The notes under the pieces were generated by a model. It was not told the origin of the DNA. It searched no databases and saw only the letters and a list, made by a program, of their open reading frames with translations. This document shows positions 17,619 to 25,139 of a stretch of DNA of 37,124 nt, piece by piece. This DNA is from Corynebacterium sp. HMSC078H07. Its GTDB lineage: Bacteria > Actinomycetota > Actinomycetes > Mycobacteriales > Mycobacteriaceae. Position 1 is the stretch's first letter, and each line of letters starts with the position of its first letter. The stretch is from assembly GCF_001812805.1 (NCBI RefSeq), contig NZ_KV810517.1, forward strand, positions 109,766 through 146,889, in the 5' to 3' direction. The translations under genes were made by a program, and so were the position numbers.

Positions 17619-18323
17619 CTACAGCTCAATGGCGTGCAGGGCCACTTCAGGTTCATTCGTGGCGAGAATATCTACCCCGTTGGCCCATGCCCACTTCATG
17701 TCTTCCGGCTTATCGATGGTCCACATGTACGTCGGCAAGCCATGCGCGCCGATGGCATCAGGCTGGATTTTGCCGCGGAGAATCGACATGCCCAAGCCCG
17801 TGGGCTGGGATAACAGGACATCAGGCCGGTTGACGTGACGCTCCCAATCGCGGCGCAAATAAATGCGGTCGATCTGGGGAGCAAGAGCGGTCATACGGCG
17901 GATGGCGCGGTGAGAGAAGGAAATCATGTGGATACGGGGGTCGTCGATAAGCCCCGCGTAGCGCAGCCGCAGCACCATCTGCTCCTCAAGGATGTCGCCC
18001 TGCCCCGAGGGGTGTTTGGTTTCGACGTAGAGGTGGTGGCTCTTGCCGTCGAGCATCTCCAGAAGTTCGTCGAAAAGCAGCATGCGTTGGCCGCCCCCAA
18101 TGTTGAGACGGCGCAGGTCTTCCCACGTCTGGCGGGACACACGGCCCGAACCATTTGTGGTGCGGTCCAGCGTGGGATCATGGTGGACCACCACTTTGCC
18201 ATCGCTGCTCAGGCGAATATCGCACTCAATGCCATGGATGGGCAACTCGAGCGCCTTTTCAAAGGCAAGAGGGGATAACTCCGGATATCTCCCGGAGTAT
18301 CCCCTATGGGCGACAATCTTCAC
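17619..18323 (-). CDS. glpQ: Glycerophosphodiester phosphodiesterase
   Basis: A 234-residue GDPD enzyme with a TIM-barrel fold that releases glycerol-3-phosphate from deacylated phospholipids. Catalytic residues are visible: His7-Arg8 in VAHRGYSGRYPE with a downstream Glu, ECDIRLSSDG with the metal-binding Glu and Asp, and VVHHDPTLDRTT with the acid-base His. No signal peptide is seen, so it is cytoplasmic. The start is GTG 18323, whose first base is the last base of the ldh stop codon, so translation is coupled to ldh. A terminator-like hairpin lies inside codons 7-18. The product would feed GlpD or PlsC. Confidence 0.92.
   Translation of the reverse strand: MKIVAHRGYSGRYPELSPLAFEKALELPIHGIECDIRLSSDGKVVVHHDPTLDRTTNGSGRVSRQTWEDLRRLNIGGGQRMLLFDELLEMLDGKSHHLYVETKHPSGQGDILEEQMVLRLRYAGLIDDPRIHMISFSHRAIRRMTALAPQIDRIYLRRDWERHVNRPDVLLSQPTGLGMSILRGKIQPDAIGAHGLPTYMWTIDKPEDMKWAWANGVDILATNEPEVALHAIEL
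18253..18304 (-). terminator. Double hairpin inside the start of glpQ
   Basis: On the minus strand after the ldh stop, GGGGATA plus CTCCGG (18271-18284) pair with CCGGAG plus TATCCCC (18292-18304): 13 bp with a single bulged base and a 7-base loop. A second small hairpin, GCCTTT/AAAGGC (18253-18266), follows. Both lie within glpQ coding sequence. This could attenuate transcription between ldh and glpQ. Confidence 0.5.
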
Positions 18324-19273
18324 TAGCCGAAGATTTCTTCCTTAATCGTGTTCAGCGTGTTGAAGGAGTGGTCGAAACGCTCCTGCTCGTGCTCATCCAG
18401 CTGCAGTTCGATGACACGGTTGACACCGTTGCGGTCAACGATGGCCGGGGTACCGATGAAGACATCTTCCTTACCACCGTATTGGCCCTCCAGGTAAGCA
18501 GAGACCGGAAGGGCGACGGCCTGGTTCTGGATGACCGCGCGGGTGATGCGGGCCAGGGCCATACCGATGCCGTAGGAGGTGGAACCCTTGGCGTCAATGA
18601 TGTGGTAGGCGGCGTCGCGAGTGTCTTCGAAGATCTTCTCAATGCGCTCGTTGTAGCCCGGGTCCTTCTCAGAACGGTGGGACAGGGAGACACCTGCGAT
18701 GTTGGCGGAGGAGACGACCGGCAGCTCGGAGTCGCCGTGCTCGCCGATGATGTAGGCGTGGACGGAGGTCGGAGCGACATCGTCCATCTCTGAAAGCATG
18801 TAGCGGTAGCGAGCGGAGTCCAGCACGGTACCGGAGCCGATGACGCGCTCGTGCGGGAAGCCCGAGGCCTTCCACACAGCGTAGGTGAGAATATCCACCG
18901 GGTTGGAGGCAACGAGGAAAATGCCGTCGAAGCCGTTCTTCATAACGTCGCCCACAATGGAGTTCATGATCTTGACGTTCTTGTCCACGAGCTGCAGACG
19001 GGTCTCACCCGGCTTCTGCGCAGAGCCGGCGCAGATGACGACCATGGCGGCGTCCTTGCAGTCCTCATAGGTGCCCTTGGTCACGCGGGTGCGGGACGGG
19101 GCCCAGACGACACCATGGTTGAGGTCCATGACGTTGCCTTCGAGCTTCTTCTCGTCGATGTCGATGATGGCCAGGTGGTCAACGGTGCCCTGGTTGACCA
19201 GAGCGTAGGCGTAGGCAATTCCAACGTCGCCGGCGCCGATGAGTACTACTTTGTTTCCAACATGATTTCCCAT
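18323..19273 (-). CDS. ldh: L-lactate dehydrogenase
   Basis: A 316-residue NAD-dependent enzyme that reduces pyruvate to L-lactate. The NAD-binding motif is VLIGAGDVG (G13, G15, G18), Arg in the loop [11 protein letters not shown] binds substrate, and the catalytic His is in [10 protein letters not shown]. The sequence is close to what I recall of C. glutamicum LdhA throughout, including the N-terminal start, which supports ATG 19273. AGGAG sits only 2 bases upstream, a short spacing. Followed by glpQ with overlapping stop and start. The upstream region holds three copies of a GTCCGA motif. Confidence 0.96.
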   Translation of the reverse strand: MGNHVGNKVVLIGAGDVGIAYAYALVNQGTVDHLAIIDIDEKKLEGNVMDLNHGVVWAPSRTRVTKGTYEDCKDAAMVVICAGSAQKPGETRLQLVDKNVKIMNSIVGDVMKNGFDGIFLVASNPVDILTYAVWKASGFPHERVIGSGTVLDSARYRYMLSEMDDVAPTSVHAYIIGEHGDSELPVVSSANIAGVSLSHRSEKDPGYNERIEKIFEDTRDAAYHIIDAKGSTSYGIGMALARITRAVIQNQAVALPVSAYLEGQYGGKEDVFIGTPAIVDRNGVNRVIELQLDEHEQERFDHSFNTLNTIKEEIFG

Positions 19274-19292
19274 GGCTCCTATTCTGCCCCCA

Positions 19293-19372
19293 ATGTCCGA
19301 ATTTTGCTCGCTATGCGCCCGACTTCACAGGTTCAATAGTCCGATCTCACATTTCCCTGCCCGATCGGACAT
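19293..19372. promoter_or_regulatory. ldh upstream region with three GTCCGA repeats
   Basis: ATGTCCGAAT (19293-19302), TAGTCCGATC (19337-19346) and, on the other strand, ATGTCCGATC (19363-19372) share the core GTCCGA followed by W. The first lies 20 bases upstream of the ldh start codon and all three fall within the 140-base gap between ldh and the divergent hydrolase gene. Repeated cores of this kind suggest a regulator that controls ldh. In C. glutamicum SugR and LldR are known ldhA repressors; I cannot assign these sites to either. Confidence 0.4.
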
Positions 19373-19413
19373 CCCTTGACGGCCATCTGCACGGCAGCGT
19401 TAAAGCTGGTTCA

Positions 19414-21255
19414 ATGGCGACCATGCGCACAGCCCTTCGCCGCATCGCTCTCAAGACCGCCCAAAATGTTCTTCACGCTGCAATTTTTGGCTTGGAGTTG
19501 GTCAGCGATCTTACCCCGGGCGTGCGCATGACGGGGAGGAGACGTCTGCCACAAAACATGTGGCCCGGCCTCTTTGGCGCCGAGGTTGCAACCTGGGCGG
19601 CCGTCTCCCCGTCGCTTCTTCCGCGCCCGTGGTGGGTCACGGCGGCCAACGTGGCCATGGGCCAAGGCGCAGGCCACCTCGCCGCAACGACCGCAGCCTT
19701 CGCTACGAAACAAGCACTGCGCCTAGTAGGACGCCGACCCCAAGACCATGTCGGCCCTACTACTCGCCGCTATTCCTATTACCTCCTCGGGCTGGGCACC
19801 TTCGTGGCAGGACTCCGGTCACTCCGCAACCAGACGGAGCAGGCCCGGTTGGTCAGTAAGCTCAATGACCGCGGGCCCCAAACTGCGGCACTTGGCATGC
19901 TTGTAGGTACCGCCGGGTATGGTGCGCTCTTAATTCTTGGCGAAGCTACCCAGCTTACCGTCACGCAGCTTTCCCGTCAAGTTCAACGTTGGCTTCCCCG
20001 GTGGATTGCCTGGCCACTGGCGGGCGGCGCGGTGGGCTTTGCCGCTGCCGTCCTCAGTGACCGCATGGTGTGGCGCCGGATGCTGAGCTCAGCCTCTATC
20101 AACGCGTTGGAGCTCAACAGGCTGGTCTACCCGGGCTCCTCCATGCCGTGGGAGCCGGAACGTTCCGGAAGCCCGTGGTCCCATGAACCGTGGACAGCAG
20201 TTGGCTCACAGGGCAGGGCTTTTCTTGACCGCGGCCCGCGCGCCAACGACATCCGGGAGGTCATGCACTTCGAGCGAGCCCGCGAGCCAATCCGCATCTA
20301 CATTGGCCTGATTCGCGGCCGCGGCCCACAGGCAGCTGCGCGCCAAGCCGTGGCGGAGATGGATCGCACGGGCGCTTTCCACCGCAACACCATCGTGGTG
20401 CAGCTCCCCTCTGGTTCGGGCTGGATCAACAACTACTCAGTGAGCAGCTACGAGTTCCTCACGCGCGGAAATTGCGCCACGGTGGCGCTGCAGTTCGACT
20501 ATTTGCCCTCGATGTTTTCCTATCTCGTGGACAAGGACCTTTCAACCACTTTTGCCCGCGAGCTCATTACTGCTGTGCGGGAGCGCCTTGAGCTCCTCCC
20601 GGAGGACAATCGCCCCAAGTTCTACCTCAGCGGCGAATCCCTGGGGTGCTATGCCATTGTTGAAAACTACGAGAACCTCGAGGACCTCCTCGCCGATTGT
20701 GACGGCGCAGTCTTCACCGGACCGCCGCGCATGACGAGCTTCATGCGCCGCCTTCACCGTGAGCGCGGCTCCCTAGAGCGCCTGCCGCTTATCGACGGCG
20801 GCCGCCACCTCCGCTTCGCTGCCGTCCCCGAACACATGGAGCACGACGCGTTCGGCGAGCCCTACGACCCCTGGGAGCGCCCGCGCGTAGCAGTAGGCCA
20901 GCATGCCTCCGACCCCATCGTCTGGTGGGATAAAACACTCATCTATGCCCGCCCCAATTGGATTCACGAACCTACCCCGAAGACGCTGTATGCCGATACT
21001 TTCGAGAACCTCCACTGGCACCCCTTTATTACCTTCTGGCAGGTAGCCCTTGACCAGATCAATTCACTCAACGTGCCCGGCGGTCACGGCCACAACTATT
21101 TTGAGGAAACCTTCTGGTACTGGGATGCCGTCCTCGGCTCACAAACGCGCGCCCAGCTCACCCCCGAGCTAGCCGAGCGGATGCGCGCTTTTGTCGAGCG
21201 CGACCAGCTCAACAAACCGACTGACTTCCGGACGCAGGTACGCGCACAGCTCTAG
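19414..21255 (+). CDS. Membrane alpha/beta-hydrolase (Abhydrolase_9 type)
   Basis: A 613-residue protein with several N-terminal membrane helices (within about residues 50-235) followed by a long catalytic region. The nucleophile elbow is YLSGESLGCY, with Ser in GESLG, and a late conserved block GGHGHNYFEETFWYWD may supply the catalytic His. This layout matches the paired Abhydrolase_9_N and Abhydrolase_9 domains found in actinobacteria. Function and substrate are unknown; envelope lipid handling is possible. The start ATG 19414 lacks a Shine-Dalgarno; an in-frame ATG three codons on is an alternative. Its stop codon overlaps that of msrA, tail to tail. Confidence 0.82.
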   Translation: MATMRTALRRIALKTAQNVLHAAIFGLELVSDLTPGVRMTGRRRLPQNMWPGLFGAEVATWAAVSPSLLPRPWWVTAANVAMGQGAGHLAATTAAFATKQALRLVGRRPQDHVGPTTRRYSYYLLGLGTFVAGLRSLRNQTEQARLVSKLNDRGPQTAALGMLVGTAGYGALLILGEATQLTVTQLSRQVQRWLPRWIAWPLAGGAVGFAAAVLSDRMVWRRMLSSASINALELNRLVYPGSSMPWEPERSGSPWSHEPWTAVGSQGRAFLDRGPRANDIREVMHFERAREPIRIYIGLIRGRGPQAAARQAVAEMDRTGAFHRNTIVVQLPSGSGWINNYSVSSYEFLTRGNCATVALQFDYLPSMFSYLVDKDLSTTFARELITAVRERLELLPEDNRPKFYLSGESLGCYAIVENYENLEDLLADCDGAVFTGPPRMTSFMRRLHRERGSLERLPLIDGGRHLRFAAVPEHMEHDAFGEPYDPWERPRVAVGQHASDPIVWWDKTLIYARPNWIHEPTPKTLYADTFENLHWHPFITFWQVALDQINSLNVPGGHGHNYFEETFWYWDAVLGSQTRAQLTPELAERMRAFVERDQLNKPTDFRTQVRAQL

Positions 21256-21902
21256 TCGCACTTCACGCCAGTGCTGTGGTGCGGACAATAACCGTTGGGT
21301 ACCTTGTGCAGGTACTGCTGGTGTTCGTCTTCCGCCAAGTAGTACTCGCCTGCGTCCGTCTCACGGAGAAGGGTGATTTCAGTCGTGGTGTCACCAAAGT
21401 TGGCTGCGGCAAGCTTGGCGGCATAGGAATCCACCAGCTGTTGAATCTCCTCGCGCTCCTCTTCCGTCTCTGGATAGAAGGCGGAGCGGTACTGGGTGCC
21501 CACGTCGTTGCCTTGGCGGAATCCCTGGGTCGGGTCGTGGGCCTCAAGCGCCTTGACCACGAGGTCACGCAGGCTAATGCGCTCCGGGTCATAGGTGATC
21601 TGGACAACCTCTGCATGGTTGGTCAGGCCGCGGCAGACTTCGTAATAGGTGGGGTTCGGGGTCGCGCCGCCGGCGTAGCCCACGGAGGTGGACTCCACGC
21701 CCTCGGTTTCCCAGTACATTTTCTCAGCACCCCAAAAGCATCCGATAGCAATGAGGAGGGACTTCTGACCTTCCTTCCACGGGCCGGTAATCGGCGTGCC
21801 AAGCACGGCATGGGGCTGCGGATTGGTCAGGGCAGGCTCTGCTCGCCCGGGGAGTGCGTCGCCCTTCGAAACGAGCGCGGGCTCTGGTTTGTAGAGGAAC
21901 AT
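21252..21902 (-). CDS. msrA: Peptide methionine sulfoxide reductase MsrA
   Basis: A 216-residue enzyme that reduces methionine-S-sulfoxide in proteins. The catalytic [11 protein letters not shown] carries the nucleophilic Cys, and the C-terminal [14 protein letters not shown] supplies the resolving Cys residues. An N-terminal stretch of about 45 residues precedes the core, as in other actinobacterial MsrA. AAAGGAG lies 8 bases before ATG 21902, and TATAAG (21935-21940, minus) is a good -10 box. It is divergent from sodA, an oxidative-defence partner, across 188 bases. Its last 4 bases overlap the end of the hydrolase gene in a shared CTAG. Confidence 0.95.
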   Translation of the reverse strand: MFLYKPEPALVSKGDALPGRAEPALTNPQPHAVLGTPITGPWKEGQKSLLIAIGCFWGAEKMYWETEGVESTSVGYAGGATPNPTYYEVCRGLTNHAEVVQITYDPERISLRDLVVKALEAHDPTQGFRQGNDVGTQYRSAFYPETEEEREEIQQLVDSYAAKLAAANFGDTTTEITLLRETDAGEYYLAEDEHQQYLHKVPNGYCPHHSTGVKCD

Positions 21903-21934
21903 GCAGGATTCTCCTTTACGTGTCGATGCATCCT

Positions 21935-22020
21935 CTTATACCCCTCGGCCCTGTGGAGGAGCCACTTTTTGTTCAGGGTGGTCCGCGCCCGGACAACTCT
22001 GCAGGGTGTCCACCCTGCAG
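21935..22020. promoter_or_regulatory. msrA-sodA control region with palindromes
   Basis: TATAAG (21935-21940, minus) is the likely msrA -10 box. CTGCAGGGTG (21999-22008) and CACCCTGCAG (22011-22020) form a perfect 10+10 palindrome. A further CAGGGTG in direct orientation sits at 21974-21980, and GTCCG/CGGAC arms at 21981-21994. The set lies between two oxidative-defence genes and looks like a multi-site operator. The binding protein is unknown. Confidence 0.45.
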
Positions 22021-22090
22021 AAAATATTGTGGCCAAATTCTCAATCTGCCCCTACCATGGGCCGCGAACCCAATAGAAAGGATTGTAACA

Positions 22091-22693
22091 ATGGCTGTTT
22101 ACGAACTTCCGGAACTCGACTACGCATACGACGCACTGGAGCCGCACATCTCCGCTGAGATCATGGAGCTGCACCACTCCAAGCACCACGCCGGCTACGT
22201 TGCTGGCGCTAACGCAGCGCTCGAGGCTCTGGAGGAGCAACGCAACGGCGAGGCTAACGCTGACGCTATCCGCGCGCTGTCCAAGAACCTGGCCTTCAAC
22301 CTGGGTGGCCACACCAACCACTCCATCTTCTGGAAGAACCTTTCCCCGAACGGTGGCGGCGAGCCGACCGGCGAGCTGGCTGAGGCTATTAACCGCGACT
22401 TCGGCTCCTTCGAGAAGTTCAAGGCTCACTTCTCCGCTGTTGCTACCGGCCTGCAGGGCTCCGGTTGGGCAGTTCTGGGCTACGACCACATTGCTGGCCG
22501 CCTGGTTATTGAGCAGCTCTCTGATCAGCAGGGCAACATCTCCGTGAACTTCACCCCGCTGCTCATGCTGGATATGTGGGAGCACGCTTTCTACCTCCAG
22601 TACAAGAACGTGAAGGCTGACTACGTTAAGGCTGTGTGGAACGTCTTCAACTGGGAGGACGTTGCTGAGCGTTACGCTGCTGCCACCAAGTAA
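22091..22693 (+). CDS. sodA: Superoxide dismutase (Mn/Fe type)
   Basis: A 200-residue Mn/Fe superoxide dismutase. Metal ligands are recognisable: His28 in MELHHSKHH, the His in [10 protein letters not shown], and Asp and His in LDMWEHAFY. The overall sequence and the genus suggest manganese, but the metal cannot be proved from sequence. The open frame extends 79 codons upstream, but ATG 22091 is the true start: AAAGGA lies 8 bases before it and homology begins there. Codon use is strongly biased to highly expressed forms, and a powerful terminator follows, both fitting an abundant protein. Confidence 0.97.
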   Translation: MAVYELPELDYAYDALEPHISAEIMELHHSKHHAGYVAGANAALEALEEQRNGEANADAIRALSKNLAFNLGGHTNHSIFWKNLSPNGGGEPTGELAEAINRDFGSFEKFKAHFSAVATGLQGSGWAVLGYDHIAGRLVIEQLSDQQGNISVNFTPLLMLDMWEHAFYLQYKNVKADYVKAVWNVFNWEDVAERYAAATK

Positions 22694-22726
22694 GCAGCTC
22701 ACCGGCTTTAATTAAGGCCAACTAGC

Positions 22727-22788
22727 ACGACACCGCGCCGACACCCTCGGACTTTCTGAGGCTCTCGGCGCGGTGTCGTCGTTTTTCT
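22727..22788 (+). terminator. sodA terminator
   Basis: ACGACACCGCGCCGA (22727-22741) and TCGGCGCGGTGTCGT (22765-22779) form a perfect 15-bp stem. A smaller CCTC/GAGG hairpin sits in the loop. It is followed by CGTTTTTCTT. One of the strongest terminators in the window. Confidence 0.92.
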
Positions 22789-22809
22789 TCGACCACACGG
22801 CGCACCCCG

Positions 22810-23067
22810 GTGCTGGAAACAACCGAGTTCTTCGAAGACCTCACCGCCAACGGAGTACATGTAGGCGGGCTCGTGGTCAACCGCCGCACGCCGGAAAGCC
22901 AGGATGCGTTCTTGGCACAGCGCCGCGCCTCCGAGGGCGAGGCTCTCGCACTCTTGGCACAGGCGTTGCCTGGTCAGCCAATCTTGGAAATCCCTTGGCT
23001 GCCACACGAAGTGTCTACGCCGGAGGCGCTAACTGCACTGGCGGATTCCCTACCACAAAGTCTTTGA
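22810..23067 (+). pseudogene. Remnant of an ArsA/GET3-type ATPase (C-terminal part)
   Basis: The frame encodes 85 residues beginning at GTG with no ribosome site. The pattern VLETTEFFEDL then GVHVGGLVVNRRTP and a final LPHEVSTPEAL matches the last third of anion-transporting (ArsA-like) ATPases of actinobacteria. The nucleotide-binding P-loop part is absent. The similarity continues a few codons upstream of the GTG into the sodA terminator, which suggests that the front of an older gene was deleted rather than that a short gene evolved. It overlaps the 3' end of the LysR gene by 53 bases on the opposite strand. It could still be translated, but no function is expected. Confidence 0.55.
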
Positions 23068-23905
23068 AGCGTTCCACGGGTGGTGCCTCATCGCCGATGC
23101 GCCACACGAGGCCGAGCTCACGGTAGGCCGCGGGCTGTAGCGGGATGAGGTTGCTGGTCTGCAGGTACGGATCATCCAGCGGCAGCAGCGCCGAGCCGAG
23201 CCCAGCCGCGACGAGCCCCGCGACGGTTGTGAGCTCCATCGACTCGAAGACGAGGCGCGGGCTAAACCCGGCGTGGGCCGCGAGGTCATCGAGAAGCATG
23301 CGCGTTCCGTACCCCGGCAACATGCCAATGAAGGGCTCATCAGCAAACTCGTTAAGGCGCACGGTGTCCCGGCCCGCCGCCCAGTGGCCCTCCGGCACCG
23401 CTAGGCCAAGGCGCTGCAGTTTGAGCTGGTGCCAGCCCACCGCGGCGTCGGGGTCTGGGCGCGGACCTACCAGGGCCAAGTCCGATTCGCCTGCGCGCAC
23501 ACGGTCCACCAGCACGCGCGCAGCTCCCTGGTGCAGGCGAATATCCACGTGGGGGTACTCAGCGCGATAGGCCTTGAGCAGCTCTGGGACCATCCAGGTG
23601 CCCAGCGAGTGCATAAAGTCGAGCCGCACCGTACCGCGCTCAGGATCCATGAGGCGCGCCACGGCATCACGTGCCGCAGTTTCGGCGGTGAGCATGCGGC
23701 GTGCTTGCTCGACGAAGGCGCGGCCACGCGAGTTGAGCCGCAGGCGCCGGCCGCTGCGCTGGAATAGGCTCGCGCCGATGTCCGCCTCTATGCGCTGTAC
23801 GCGGCGGGTCAAGGCGGGCTGGGAAAGCCCAAGCGAATCCGCCGCCGCTCCCACCAGTCCGTGGTCGGCCACGGCGACGACACCGCGTACATCCTCCAGG
23901 TTCAT
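23015..23905 (-). CDS. LysR-family transcriptional regulator
   Basis: A 296-residue regulator. Residues 3-62 form the LysR helix-turn-helix (AADSLGLSQPALTRRVQRIE) and residues 90-285 the periplasmic-binding-like effector domain. ATG 23905 (GAGG 6 bases upstream) is preferred over GTG 23911. It is divergent from an MFS transporter gene across 59 bases, the usual arrangement for a LysR protein and its target, so it probably controls the exporter and itself. The effector is unknown. Its tail overlaps the ArsA remnant on the other strand. Confidence 0.9.
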   Translation of the reverse strand: MNLEDVRGVVAVADHGLVGAAADSLGLSQPALTRRVQRIEADIGASLFQRSGRRLRLNSRGRAFVEQARRMLTAETAARDAVARLMDPERGTVRLDFMHSLGTWMVPELLKAYRAEYPHVDIRLHQGAARVLVDRVRAGESDLALVGPRPDPDAAVGWHQLKLQRLGLAVPEGHWAAGRDTVRLNEFADEPFIGMLPGYGTRMLLDDLAAHAGFSPRLVFESMELTTVAGLVAAGLGSALLPLDDPYLQTSNLIPLQPAAYRELGLVWRIGDEAPPVERFKDFVVGNPPVQLAPPA

Positions 23906-23921
23906 GCACACCTCGCATTGT

Positions 23922-23951
23922 TTATGTCATTTCTGAACATTTTACACATAA
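23922..23951. promoter_or_regulatory. Divergent LysR/MFS control region
   Basis: TTATGT and ACATAA arms frame this 30-base AT-rich stretch, and TGT-N9-ACA lies within it (a T-N11-A pattern as LysR proteins bind). It sits midway between the two divergent start codons. Confidence 0.45.
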
Positions 23952-23964
23952 CCGCGGGCGGGCC

Positions 23965-25128
23965 ATGCTTAAAGGCATGACGAGAACCCGGCGCGCCACC
24001 ATCGCCATGCTCTTCGTGGGCTTGGCGATTTTTTCCTGCCTTTACCCCACCCAAGCCATGCTGCCCACGTTGGTGGAGGACATGGGCATGACCTCCACTG
24101 AGGCCGCCATGACCATTTCCGCCGCCACCGGAGCGCTGGCCATCTGCGTCATCCCGGTCTCCATCATCTCTGAGCACATCGGCCGCGGAAAGCTCTTGCT
24201 TGTCTCCACGATTGCCGCCACACTCATCGGCATGCTCGTGCCCCTTGCCCCGAACCCGGAGATCCTCATTGCCACCCGCGCGCTTCAGGGCGCGGTCATC
24301 GCGGGCGCGCCCGCCACCGCCATGGCCTGGATTTCGGAGGAACTGGAATCCACCTACGTCGCCCGCGCCATGGGCCTCTACATCGCTGGCACCACCATTG
24401 GCGGCCTTACCGGCCGTCTTATCCCCACTGGGTTGCTCGAGCTTACGTCCTGGCGCTGGGCCCTGTTCGGCTCCAGCCTTGTCACCCTAATCCTGGCCAT
24501 CATTGCGGCGATCCTGCTGCCCTACCAGCAGAATTTCACGCCGAAGGAGATTCACTTCCGCTCCGAGCTCAGCGCCATCTTCCGCCACGGGCGCGACACC
24601 CGCCTCATACCGCTGTTCATCGTGGCCTTCGTGGCCATGGGTACCTTCGTGTCCCTTTATAACTTCTTAGGCTTCAGGCTTATCCACCATTTCCACCTCT
24701 CGCCCGGCCTGGCTGGCTTGGTTTTCCTCTTCTACCTCACGGGCACGTGGTCCTCGGCCCGCGCGGGCCGGCTCGTCGCTCAGATTGGCCATGCCAACAC
24801 GTTACTGCTGTCCTGTGCGTTGTTTGCCGTGGGCATCGCGCTGTGCGCGGGATCCCTTATCCCCACCTTGCTCGGAATCGTCCTGCTCACTATTGGTTTC
24901 TTCGCCGCGCATTCGACGGCTTCAGGCTGGGTAGGCCACATCGCAACGCATGACCGCGCAGAGGCTTCGAGCCTGTATGTCTTCTTCTATTACCTAGGCA
25001 GTTCCGTCCTGGGTGCGCTGTCTGGCATGCTTTTCGACGCCCTCCCCTGGCCCGGTTTCATCGCCACCTACGCCTTGCTGGCCGTGGGTATTGCGGGCAT
25101 GAGTTGGGTTGTGAGAAAAACCGGATAA
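23965..25128 (+). CDS. MFS transporter, probable exporter
   Basis: A 387-residue protein with about twelve membrane helices in two halves. The segment GLYIAGTTIGGLTGRL in helix 5 resembles motif C of drug/H+ antiporters, and the family of YnfM/CynX-like transporters is the nearest I recognise. Substrate unknown; export of a toxic compound or metabolite under control of the divergent LysR is likely. ATG 23965 lacks a good ribosome site; an in-frame ATG four codons on is an alternative. The next gene starts 11 bases downstream. Confidence 0.88.
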   Translation: MLKGMTRTRRATIAMLFVGLAIFSCLYPTQAMLPTLVEDMGMTSTEAAMTISAATGALAICVIPVSIISEHIGRGKLLLVSTIAATLIGMLVPLAPNPEILIATRALQGAVIAGAPATAMAWISEELESTYVARAMGLYIAGTTIGGLTGRLIPTGLLELTSWRWALFGSSLVTLILAIIAAILLPYQQNFTPKEIHFRSELSAIFRHGRDTRLIPLFIVAFVAMGTFVSLYNFLGFRLIHHFHLSPGLAGLVFLFYLTGTWSSARAGRLVAQIGHANTLLLSCALFAVGIALCAGSLIPTLLGIVLLTIGFFAAHSTASGWVGHIATHDRAEASSLYVFFYYLGSSVLGALSGMLFDALPWPGFIATYALLAVGIAGMSWVVRKTG

Positions 25129-25139
25129 ACTCGTGTTTT

